In this document: piece by piece, positions 45,188-53,324 of the stretch
Numbering within the stretch: the first letter of the stretch is position 1
Layout: each line of letters begins with the position of its first letter
NCBI RefSeq assembly: GCF_008017805.1
Contig: NZ_VRTT01000005.1
Coordinates: 81,187 to 145,186, forward strand
Length of the DNA: 64,000 bases
Origin: Paenibacillus sp. N3.4
GTDB taxonomy: Bacteria > Bacillota > Bacilli > Paenibacillales > NBRC-103111
Direction: 5' to 3'
The notes under the pieces: generated by a model
Seen by the model: the letters and a program-made list of their open reading frames with translations, nothing else
Databases searched by the model: none
Told to the model about the DNA's origin: nothing
Position numbers and translations under genes: made by a program

Positions 45188-46105
45188 ATGAGAGAAATGG
45201 TTGACGGAGTATGGCCTACGATGATCACCCCCTTCACAGAGTCCGGGAAAATCGATTATTCGGGTCTCGAACGATTGATTGCGTGGTATCTCGACCATGG
45301 GGTTGACGGCCTTTTTACAGTTTGCCAATCAAGCGAAATGTTTTTTCTCAGTTTGGAGGAGCGAGTTGAGATGGCCCGGTTTGTCAAGGAGAAGGTTGAA
45401 GGGAAAATTCCCGTCATTGCCTCAGGTCACATCTCGGATGATCTGACACGCCAAATCGATGAGATCGAGCGCATCGCCTCCACGGGGATCGATTCTTTTG
45501 TTTTGGTGACTAACCGCCTTGCCAAACCGGAAGAGCCGGATGCGGTTTGGATTCGTCATGCACAAATGCTGTTGGAAAGGCTGCCTAATATTCGTTTCGG
45601 ACTATACGAATGTCCATACCCATACAAGCGGTTGTTAAACCCGGAGGTTTTGAGTTGGTGCGCTTCGACGAACCGTTTCTATTTCCTGAAAGATACCTCC
45701 TGCAGCCTAACCGATATCCGTGCGAAGATGGAAGTGGTTCAAGGCAGTCAGTTAAAAATATATAACGCTAATTCCGCCACTTTGCTTGAATCTTTGAAAA
45801 TGGGGGTTGCGGGGTTCAGCGGCATAATGGGTAATTTTCATCCTGATCTCTATGTGTGGCTAACAAAAAACTGGAGGCGCGAGCCGCAGAAGGCGGAATG
45901 GGTTCAATCTTTTCTTAGTACGGCCGCATTGATCGGATTACAGCAGTACCCTGTTAACGCGAAATACCATTTGCAGCGAATGGGGATGCCTATTTCTCTG
46001 GTTAGCCGCTGTCAGGAATATAGTTCCTTAACTGCCGTAGAAAGGCTGGAAGTGGAAAACTTGAATTTGCTTTGCAGCTTGCTCAGGGAGCAATGGTCAT
46101 TATGA
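45188..46105 (+). CDS. Dihydrodipicolinate synthase / N-acetylneuraminate lyase family aldolase
   Basis: 305 residues from ATG 45188 with GGAGG eleven bases upstream. TIM-barrel class I aldolase: Lys168 in YFLKDTS forms the Schiff base with pyruvate and Tyr140 in FGLYECPYPY is the proton-transfer residue. The pyruvate-carboxylate loop, usually GSTGE, reads CQSSE here (46-50), which sets it apart from true DapA. An NAL-like role in splitting a nonulosonic or sugar acid fits the sialidase-fold protein and importer before it. The exact substrate is open. Last gene of the operon. Confidence 0.8.
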   Translation: MREMVDGVWPTMITPFTESGKIDYSGLERLIAWYLDHGVDGLFTVCQSSEMFFLSLEERVEMARFVKEKVEGKIPVIASGHISDDLTRQIDEIERIASTGIDSFVLVTNRLAKPEEPDAVWIRHAQMLLERLPNIRFGLYECPYPYKRLLNPEVLSWCASTNRFYFLKDTSCSLTDIRAKMEVVQGSQLKIYNANSATLLESLKMGVAGFSGIMGNFHPDLYVWLTKNWRREPQKAEWVQSFLSTAALIGLQQYPVNAKYHLQRMGMPISLVSRCQEYSSLTAVERLEVENLNLLCSLLREQWSL

Positions 46106-46167
46106 TCGGGTTAGAAACCTCATCCCAGCCTCTCTTCATGCACCAAAAGTATGCAATACACCAAAGG

Positions 46168-46193
46168 ACCTGAGGCGCAGCCTCAGGTTTTTT
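46168..46193 (+). terminator. Intrinsic terminator of the sialidase/tailspike operon
   Basis: ACCTGAGGC / GCCTCAGGT with a GCA loop and six T. Confidence 0.9.
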
Positions 46194-46203
46194 CTTACTT
46201 AAG

Positions 46204-46260
46204 ATCTTATAAGAAATTCTTAAAATTACAGAAAACAAACCAAAATTGACATGCTATTAT
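46204..46260 (+). promoter_or_regulatory. Promoter with conserved upstream element, importer B
   Basis: ATCTTATAAGAAATTCTT, then AAAATTACAGAAA (46204-46234) is followed 12 bases later by TTGACATGCTATTAT, an extended -10 promoter (TG-C-TATTAT, -10 at 46255-46260). Almost the same string at the same spacing precedes the giant secreted protein at 56863-56916. The element would overlap and extend upstream of the -35, as for AraC-type activators. The YesN-type regulator at 51599 is the best candidate. Confidence 0.65.
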
Positions 46261-46288
46261 AAAAATAAATAAATGATGAGGTGATGAT

Positions 46289-47236
46289 ATGCAAATGAAA
46301 TTGGCAGCGGAAGCCATTCCCCTCCTCCAAAAGTGGAAATCTTTGATTAGAACGATACGAAAATATAAAGTGATGTATGCTCTTTTATTCCCAGCATTAG
46401 TTTACTTTGCCGTATTCAAATACATTCCTATGGCGGGAATCATTATTGCTTTTAAAAACTACAACCTGGCTTTGGGACTATGGGACAGCCCGTGGGTGGG
46501 ATTGAAAAATTTTAAAGATTTTATTAACGGCGTTTATTTCTGGGACATCATGAGAAATACGATTATCATATCGCTGTATAAGTTATTATTCGGTTTCTCC
46601 GCTCCCATCGTACTAGCTTTGCTTCTCAATGAAGTGTATACCCAATGGTTTAAGAAAATCGTACAAACGATCACTTATTTGCCCCATTTTCTGTCATGGG
46701 TCATTGTTTATGGACTGATGGTGGCCTTATTAGCCCCAGGAGATGGCCTTTTTAATATGATTTTGAAGGAAAATGGTGTTCAGCCGATCTCCTTTCTAAC
46801 GGAACCCGCCTGGGGCAGACTGCTGATCATCTTATCTGAAATTTGGAAGGATATTGGATGGGGAGCGATATTGTACCTTGCCGCATTAGCAGGAATCGAT
46901 CCAAGCTTATACGAAGCGGCTCGGATTGATGGCGCTTCCAAGGGGAGACAGCTATGGCATGTCACATTACCCGGCATTCGTGGAGTCATTATTCTAATGC
47001 TGATTCTTAAATTAAGCCATATTCTGGATGCTGGATTTGACCAAATATTCATGTTTGCCAACAGCTTTAACCAGGAGAAGATCGACATTATCGACACATG
47101 GGTATACCGTGAAGGGTTGGAGCGTCTTAAGATTGGTTTGGCTACTGCTGTGGGATTGTTTAAAGCTGTCATCGGATTTGTGTTAGTTTTGGCTGCGAAC
47201 AAGCTAGCCAAGAAATTCGATGGGCAAATTTGGTGA
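46289..47236 (+). CDS. ABC sugar permease, LplB-type
   Basis: 315 residues. N-terminal LLFPALVYFAVFKYIPMAGIIIAFKNYNLALGL is typical of LplB permeases, and the EAA loop is LYEAARIDGASKGRQLWHVTLPGIRG. GAGGTGAT precedes ATG 46289. First gene of importer B; unusually for these operons the permeases come before the binding protein. Confidence 0.92.
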   Translation: MQMKLAAEAIPLLQKWKSLIRTIRKYKVMYALLFPALVYFAVFKYIPMAGIIIAFKNYNLALGLWDSPWVGLKNFKDFINGVYFWDIMRNTIIISLYKLLFGFSAPIVLALLLNEVYTQWFKKIVQTITYLPHFLSWVIVYGLMVALLAPGDGLFNMILKENGVQPISFLTEPAWGRLLIILSEIWKDIGWGAILYLAALAGIDPSLYEAARIDGASKGRQLWHVTLPGIRGVIILMLILKLSHILDAGFDQIFMFANSFNQEKIDIIDTWVYREGLERLKIGLATAVGLFKAVIGFVLVLAANKLAKKFDGQIW

Positions 47237-47249
47237 GGTGGTTTTCAAA

Positions 47250-48119
47250 ATGATCAACTTGACAATCGGGGAAAAAGTATGGCAAGCAGTCGTTTATATG
47301 ATTCTTATTTTGCTAGCCCTAATTTGCTTACTTCCCTTTCTATATGTAGTTGCTGTTTCCGTGACGCCAGAATCGGAAGTGTTAAGAAAAGGAATTGTAA
47401 TTATACCAGAATCCTTTACTTTTAGAGCCTATAAAGAAGTATTCGTTTCTCATGGTATTGGGCAGGCGTATAAAATTACGTTGTTTCGAACGATTGTAGG
47501 CACAGCGCTAAATGTGTTTTTTACAATAATAGCGGCTTATCCGTTATCCAAAAAATATTTGCCGGGACGCAAATCATTTTTACTATTCATTGTTTTTACC
47601 ATGATGTTTAGCGGAGGATTAATTCCGTCGTATTTGTTAATCCGCTCTCTGGGATTGCTAAACAGTCCGTGGGTATTGATTATTCCGCATCTCATTAGTG
47701 CATTTAATCTGGTGATCATTAAAGGCTTTTTCGAGCAATTGCCTGCTGAAATCGAGGAATCGGCGAGAGTAGACGGTGCAAGTGAGCTTCAGTCGTTATG
47801 GCGGATCATTTTGCCCCTGTCCATGCCCGTCCTTGCCACGATTTCCCTATTTTACGCAGTGGGGCATTGGAACAGTTATTTCGATGCAGTTGTTTACTTG
47901 AATGATTCGAACTTAATGCCGCTTCAAGTGGTCTTGCGCAACATTCTGCTTAACGCCGCGACGCAAAGCGCTGATTCGATTGCCAGTACCGGAATGGTTA
48001 GTAAGTTCGCTGTGCAAATGGCTGCTGTAGTCGTGACTACGGTTCCGATTTTGATCGTTTACCCATTTATGCAAAAGCATTTTACAAAAGGTATGCTCAT
48101 GGGATCAATTAAAGGTTAA
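47250..48119 (+). CDS. ABC sugar permease, YtcP-type
   Basis: 289 residues from ATG 47250, for which GAGGTGG is well placed; the frame is open to 47220, within the preceding gene. EAA loop: IEESARVDGASELQSLWRIILPLSMP. C-terminus YPFMQKHFTKGMLMGSIKG as in the group. Partner of the permease before it and the lipoprotein after it. Confidence 0.91.
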   Translation: MINLTIGEKVWQAVVYMILILLALICLLPFLYVVAVSVTPESEVLRKGIVIIPESFTFRAYKEVFVSHGIGQAYKITLFRTIVGTALNVFFTIIAAYPLSKKYLPGRKSFLLFIVFTMMFSGGLIPSYLLIRSLGLLNSPWVLIIPHLISAFNLVIIKGFFEQLPAEIEESARVDGASELQSLWRIILPLSMPVLATISLFYAVGHWNSYFDAVVYLNDSNLMPLQVVLRNILLNAATQSADSIASTGMVSKFAVQMAAVVVTTVPILIVYPFMQKHFTKGMLMGSIKG

Positions 48120-48191
48120 TAAGGCAATTCCTACCTAGGTTGTTACGGGAAAACCGTGATAATATATAAACAAGCAAAAGGAGAGGTCAAT

Positions 48192-49774
48192 ATGCAACGT
48201 AAAAAGATTTCATTAACTATTCTGACAGCAATGGTAGGCCTGGGAACGCTATTGTCGGCATGTGGGAACCAAGATGAAGTGAAGCCGGCAGCTTCAAGCA
48301 GCCCTAAATCCGAGGCTAACAAGTTTGCGAACAAAATGAAAATCACGATGTTTAACCAAGGTACTTTCAACGCTGCTGCTCCGATTCCTCCTCGTGAAGA
48401 AGATGTCCAACGCCAAATGTTAGAGAAGGCGGTAAATATCGAACTGGATATGATGATTCCCCAAGGGGGGCAAGCAACGACCAAATTGAATACGCTCATT
48501 GCAGGTGGAGATATTCCAGATATGATCTTCTTGAAGAGCAGGGCTGATCTCGCGCAATATTATGACCAAGGCGTTCTTGCAGACTTGACGCCGTATCTGG
48601 ATCAATTTCCCGAATTGAAAAAGCGTTTCGGTAAAGACTCCTGGGATGCGATGACCTATCAAGGAAAAACAATAGGAGTTCCAGGTTATGATAATGTAAA
48701 TGGTGTAAGAAGCCTTTTCCTCCGAAATGATTGGCTGAAAAAGTTGAATATGAAAGTGCCGACAAACCCTGACGAGCTGTTCGAAGTGATGAAAGCCTTT
48801 ACGGAGAAAGACCCGGACGGCAACGGCAAGAACGATACGTATGGCTTCATTGGCGGTATGAATAAAGAGGGCACTTTGCAAACCTACGGGTTCGATTATT
48901 TAATGAATATGTTTGGTGTCAATCCACCTGCAGCTATTGAAGTGAAAGACAATAAACCAGTGTTCCTGTTTACCGATCCCAAAATGAAGGAGGCGTTGGC
49001 TTATATCAATAAAATGATGACAGCCAAAGTTGTGGACCCAGACTGGGTGACGATGAATACGCCCGATTTGTTGGATCAAAAGTTATATAAGGGTAAAGTC
49101 GGCTTCATGATCAGAGATGCCCGTAGCTGGAACCGGATGCCCAACAGAAAATGAAAGAAATCGGCGGAGAGGTACCGGAATGGATCGTCATTCCTCCAAT
49201 GAAAGGGCCTTACGGCGATCAAATATTGGAGAGAAAATCGTTCCAAGTCAATTCATGGGCCATTTCCAAGAAAGCGGACAAGGACAAAATCATTCGGATC
49301 TTGTCTATGCTGGAATATCTCTTTACGGACAAAGAAGCATACCCGTATTTCGCATACGGACTTAAAGGGATTCATTGGGATCTGGTGGACGGCAAGGTCA
49401 AAAACAAAACCCCCGAGTTATCGAAGGATATGAGAGAAAAGTACCAGTGGGTCGAACATTATAAAATGGCGCGTCGTGGCGATGATGCCGAGTATTTCAG
49501 CTTCCAGAATCCAAAGACGGCAGAAGCTTTTAATGACAACCAGAAATATGTGGCGCCTACTTTGCCTGGGAATTTATTGACTACAGACCCGAGCGATACA
49601 TTGGCAGCTGACCGCCAACGTTTCATTAATGAAAGCTTGGTCAAATTTATGACGGGCAAAGACCCTCTTTCCAACTGGGATAATTTCCTTAAAACGTTGG
49701 ATACCAAGTTTGACATGCAGAAATATAAGGATACAGCAGTTAAACAATTTAAAGAAGCAGGCCTAATCAAGTAA
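48192..49774 (+). CDS. ABC transporter solute-binding lipoprotein (frameshifted)
   Basis: Receptor of importer B. ATG 48192 follows AAGGAGAGG; lipobox LLSAC with Cys24. The first frame runs to …MIRDARSWN and then stops; the second resumes at E-P-D-A-Q-Q-K-M-K-E-I-G. One G missing in TGGGAA near 49130 explains it, and repair gives 527 residues, normal for the family. DPDGNGKNDTYGFIGG is a calcium-loop-like motif common in these proteins. Same kind of single-base loss as in five other genes of the window. Confidence 0.88.
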
Positions 49775-49780
49775 TAGACG

Positions 49781-49813
49781 AAGAGAGTGGCGATAAATAG
49801 CCCCTCTCTTTGT
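49781..49813 (+). terminator. Terminator between importer B and the two-component genes
   Basis: AAGAGAGtGG pairs with CCcCTCTCTT, followed by TGTTGT. One mismatch and a weak T run, so read-through is likely. Confidence 0.5.
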
Positions 49814-49862
49814 TGTCCTATGCTATGCTTAGTTTAATACAGATGTAAAAGGAAGATGACCG

Positions 49863-51602
49863 ATGCGAAGAAGAATCAGCTTGCCAATAAAACTATTTTT
49901 GATCGTGTTCGCGTTTGTATTAAGCTGCATCATCTTGATAAGCCAATTGTCCTATCGCTATGTCCAAAAGGAAATAAGAACGAACGACATTTATTTCACG
50001 AACCAAATACTGGCCAAGGTCGACCAGTATTTGACGGTTAATTTTTCGTCTTTTCAAACGATCTTGTTCTCATTCGAAACTTCAGTGAAAGCAAACATGA
50101 ACAATCCGGAAGTGATAAAGAAGCAATTAAGGGAACTATATGAGCTCAATAGTAATTACGTCAGTAACATTTACCTGATTAAGGATGATTTATCCATCAT
50201 TGGCGGCAGTACGCCTACACGAATTTTTGATGAACCTCTGCCTGATCGATTACCTATGTTTGCTGAGGCAAGCAAGAATAGATTAACTACGATTGTGAGT
50301 GAGCCTTATCAATCCAAGTATTCCGGTTGGACGGTTACGATGGTCCGATATCTGAATGGTTCGTCGAATCCTATGGCCATTGCTGTAGATTTGGACCTTA
50401 AAGCGATTGAGGACACCTTATTCAAGATTAATAAACAAGAGCACATGAATCTGGCGCTTATTACAGCTTCCGGTAAAATCATTGCCGGGTTTTCGGGAAA
50501 TGTAGGACCCCTGGATGTGCAGGACCGTACTTTTTCAATCGGGGAAACGTCGGCGGAACAAATTCTTGATACTACGGGAACAAGCCTTCAACTGCATACC
50601 AAGGATGGCATGCCGGTCTCCATTCTGAAGAAATCGACGGAGAAATTCAATTGGTCCATCATCTCGATCAACGATGAATCTCGCTTGGAAGCTGCGTTGT
50701 CCAGACTGGAAACCTATTATATCGGGCTTCTAGCCGCAGGTCTTCTATTAAGTTTGTTCATTTCCTTTTTTATTGCCAAATATATAAGGAATCCGCTCTA
50801 TGCGCTCAAAACAAAAATGAAGCGGGTAGAGCAAGGCGACCTGACAACGACAATGACGATTAACCGAAATGATGAATTCGGCGACCTTTCCCGAGCCTTC
50901 GACCGTATGCTGCAGCAAATTGTGGAACTGATTCGGCGAGCAGAGCTTCATAATGAACTTGAGCGGAAGTTGGAAATCCAAGTGCTGCAGTCTCAAATAA
51001 ACCCCCATTTTCTATATAATACGCTTGGTTCTATCAGCAATGTCATACGCCTCGGACAAATAGAGAAAGTAGATGTGGTGATCGGGTCTCTCATTTCATT
51101 ATTGGAATACGGGATCGCCGACGCTTCAGAGAAGGTTTCACTGCGTCAGGAATTGCAAAATGTAGCGGACTATATCGCGATCCAGAACATCCGTTATAAC
51201 AGGCACTTCCATTTGATTGAGAATATCGAAGATGGGTTAGTGGATTTCCCCGTATTTCGAATGCTGCTGCAGCCCATTGTGGAGAATAGTATCTTCCATG
51301 GCTATAACGGAGGGGGAATCGAAGGTTCGATTACTATTCATGCGTACAGGGAGGGCGGCATCGTCATGATCGAAGTCATTGATCAAGGCGAGGGAATTCC
51401 ATCGGATCAAATAACGCATATTTTAACGGCAGAACCCAGTGATCTGGAAGTGAAAAGGAAAAGAATCGGCTTAAATAATATTCATGGTCGAATAAGACTT
51501 CACTATGGGGAGCAGTTCGGGCTCCAAATCATAAGCATACCGAAGGAAATAACCCGTGTCCGCGCCGTATTCCCGGTAGGTTCGTTTAAAGGAGATGCAT
51601 GA
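49863..51602 (+). CDS. YesM-type sensor histidine kinase
   Basis: 579 residues. Membrane helices at about 11-29 and 286-307 frame an extracellular sensor of about 255 residues. HAMP at 307-360, then the His_kinase domain with His382 in LQSQINPHFLYNTLGS, and HATPase with IVENSIFHG and DQGEGIP. Such kinases in Bacillales sense extracellular sugars and signal to YesN-type regulators. GGAAG precedes ATG 49863. The next gene, the cognate regulator, overlaps by four bases. Confidence 0.93.
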   Translation: MRRRISLPIKLFLIVFAFVLSCIILISQLSYRYVQKEIRTNDIYFTNQILAKVDQYLTVNFSSFQTILFSFETSVKANMNNPEVIKKQLRELYELNSNYVSNIYLIKDDLSIIGGSTPTRIFDEPLPDRLPMFAEASKNRLTTIVSEPYQSKYSGWTVTMVRYLNGSSNPMAIAVDLDLKAIEDTLFKINKQEHMNLALITASGKIIAGFSGNVGPLDVQDRTFSIGETSAEQILDTTGTSLQLHTKDGMPVSILKKSTEKFNWSIISINDESRLEAALSRLETYYIGLLAAGLLLSLFISFFIAKYIRNPLYALKTKMKRVEQGDLTTTMTINRNDEFGDLSRAFDRMLQQIVELIRRAELHNELERKLEIQVLQSQINPHFLYNTLGSISNVIRLGQIEKVDVVIGSLISLLEYGIADASEKVSLRQELQNVADYIAIQNIRYNRHFHLIENIEDGLVDFPVFRMLLQPIVENSIFHGYNGGGIEGSITIHAYREGGIVMIEVIDQGEGIPSDQITHILTAEPSDLEVKRKRIGLNNIHGRIRLHYGEQFGLQIISIPKEITRVRAVFPVGSFKGDA

Positions 51603-53224
51603 TGGTGAGAGACTACACGTGCTTCATCGTTGACGATGAAGATCTAATTATTCAACGATTGGAACTATATTTTAGCGAGCTCTCCCATAAGGAAAGGCGA
51701 TTCCAGTTAGTGGGAAAAGCGAATAATGGGCAGAAGGGGATCGAGGAGATCTTAAAGCTAAAGCCAGATATCGTTATATCTGATATCGTCATGCCGCGAA
51801 TGGATGGGATTTCCATGATTGAGCAGTTAAAGCCGGAGCTGCCCCATACCCAATACATTCTTTTGACCGCCTATTCGTCTTTTGAATACGCACAGCGAGC
51901 TATTCATGCCAACGTATTGGAGTACATTGTTAAGGTTCCGCTCAGGGAAGCGGATTTGGATCGAGCTTTGGATAAGGCAGCCGGAATTCTGGATGAGGTT
52001 AAGAAAAAAGAAGAGGAATTGCAATCTTTAAACGTATCCGTTCTTGAAAATAAATATAGAGTCCGCAAGCAATTTTTTAACGAGCTGATCAGAGGCGAAA
52101 TACCAACTCATCGGGCATCGGATTTCGCTAATCGCATGCAGTTCCATTTCTTTCAAGCCAACTATTGCTGCTTTATTGTTGAAATGAATCTGTATGAAAG
52201 TTTCCTAAATGAATATTCAGCGGTTGACCAAAACATCTTGAAATATGCGATTACGAATGTAATCGAAGAAACGGTGATGAATTGTGGCAGGGGTGTAGCT
52301 ACGGATCTCTCCGATAATCGTTTTATTGGCTTTCTTTCCTGGGAAAATAATCGCAGTGAGATGGATACGGAATATGCTTGCCAGACATTGGGGAGTCAGA
52401 TCGTCTCCCATTTGCATCAATATTTGAATCAAAGGGTATCCGTCGCTTTTGGCGGTCCGCACCGAGGCTGGGAATCCATCAAACAAGCTTACACGGAAGC
52501 TAATAATGTGAGTGAGGATTTCTATTATCATACAGAGAAAGTAGTGAAAACACCCTCGCATCGGTTCCAATACCGTAATGACAGAAAGGAGGACTTTCGG
52601 CAGAAGCTGACTGATTTTCTTGCCTGGCTGCAAAGAAAGGTCTCCAAGGAAGAGCTGGAGAAAGAATTTGCTGCTTTAAACCAATTTGCTACAGATCATA
52701 AAATCCATAAGTCCATCATGGCACCTATGCTTCGAGACTTGTACAGAGACATTACTGCGAAATTTAAATCAGGGAATACGTTGACCACAGATGTAGCAGA
52801 GTTTCCCATTGAATTCATGGCATTTCGGGAGCAGCTTGCCTATATTGGCGACTTCACATTCGAATACGTACACGCTGGCCAACTTTTACATCGTACAGAA
52901 ATCATGAGTGCCATGCGGTTTATAGAGAAAAACCTGAAACAGCGTTTAACGTTGGAGGCTATTGCCGAGGATGTGAATTTAGCTCCATCGTATTTTAGCA
53001 GTCTATTCAAAAAAACAATGAACGAAGGCGTTATCAGCTACATCAATCGCAAAAAAATTCAATTGGCTCTTGAGCTGTTAAACGTTCAGGATTATTCTTT
53101 ATTGGAATTGTGCGAGGAAGTAGGGATTGTGAATGAAGGGTATTTTTGTAAATTATTTAAAGAATATACAGGTGATACACCCAAGCAATATCGGATAAAA
53201 ATGACGCGCTATGAATCCAAATAA
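51599..53224 (+). CDS. YesN-type response regulator with AraC DNA-binding domain
   Basis: 541 residues (ATG 51599 or 51602, AAAGGAG upstream). Receiver domain 5-125: acidic pair Asp12/Asp13, phospho-acceptor Asp62 (VISDIVMP), Thr90, Lys112. The Lys is followed by Val-Pro instead of the usual Pro. A middle domain of about 300 residues precedes the AraC domain (about 435-540) with LTLEAIAEDVNLAPSYFSSLFKKTMNEG and LLELCEEVGIVNEGYFCKLFKEYTGDTPKQYR. Probably activates importer B and the giant secreted protein through the shared promoter element. Confidence 0.92.
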   Translation: MMVRDYTCFIVDDEDLIIQRLELYFSELSHKERRFQLVGKANNGQKGIEEILKLKPDIVISDIVMPRMDGISMIEQLKPELPHTQYILLTAYSSFEYAQRAIHANVLEYIVKVPLREADLDRALDKAAGILDEVKKKEEELQSLNVSVLENKYRVRKQFFNELIRGEIPTHRASDFANRMQFHFFQANYCCFIVEMNLYESFLNEYSAVDQNILKYAITNVIEETVMNCGRGVATDLSDNRFIGFLSWENNRSEMDTEYACQTLGSQIVSHLHQYLNQRVSVAFGGPHRGWESIKQAYTEANNVSEDFYYHTEKVVKTPSHRFQYRNDRKEDFRQKLTDFLAWLQRKVSKEELEKEFAALNQFATDHKIHKSIMAPMLRDLYRDITAKFKSGNTLTTDVAEFPIEFMAFREQLAYIGDFTFEYVHAGQLLHRTEIMSAMRFIEKNLKQRLTLEAIAEDVNLAPSYFSSLFKKTMNEGVISYINRKKIQLALELLNVQDYSLLELCEEVGIVNEGYFCKLFKEYTGDTPKQYRIKMTRYESK

Positions 53225-53324
53225 GGTTGCAAAAAAATGTATGAATTTTTCTCGAAATCATGTAAAAAATCGGGGATCAAAAGGACTACCATGATACATG
53301 TATCTAATCATGGAGGTTATCACA

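Noticed and set aside
53243..53300. Third copy of the importer B promoter element before the FAD enzyme gene
   Set aside because: Only a short core (TTCTCGAAATC) matches and the distance to the candidate -10 differs by about seven bases, so it is too weak to list as a site.
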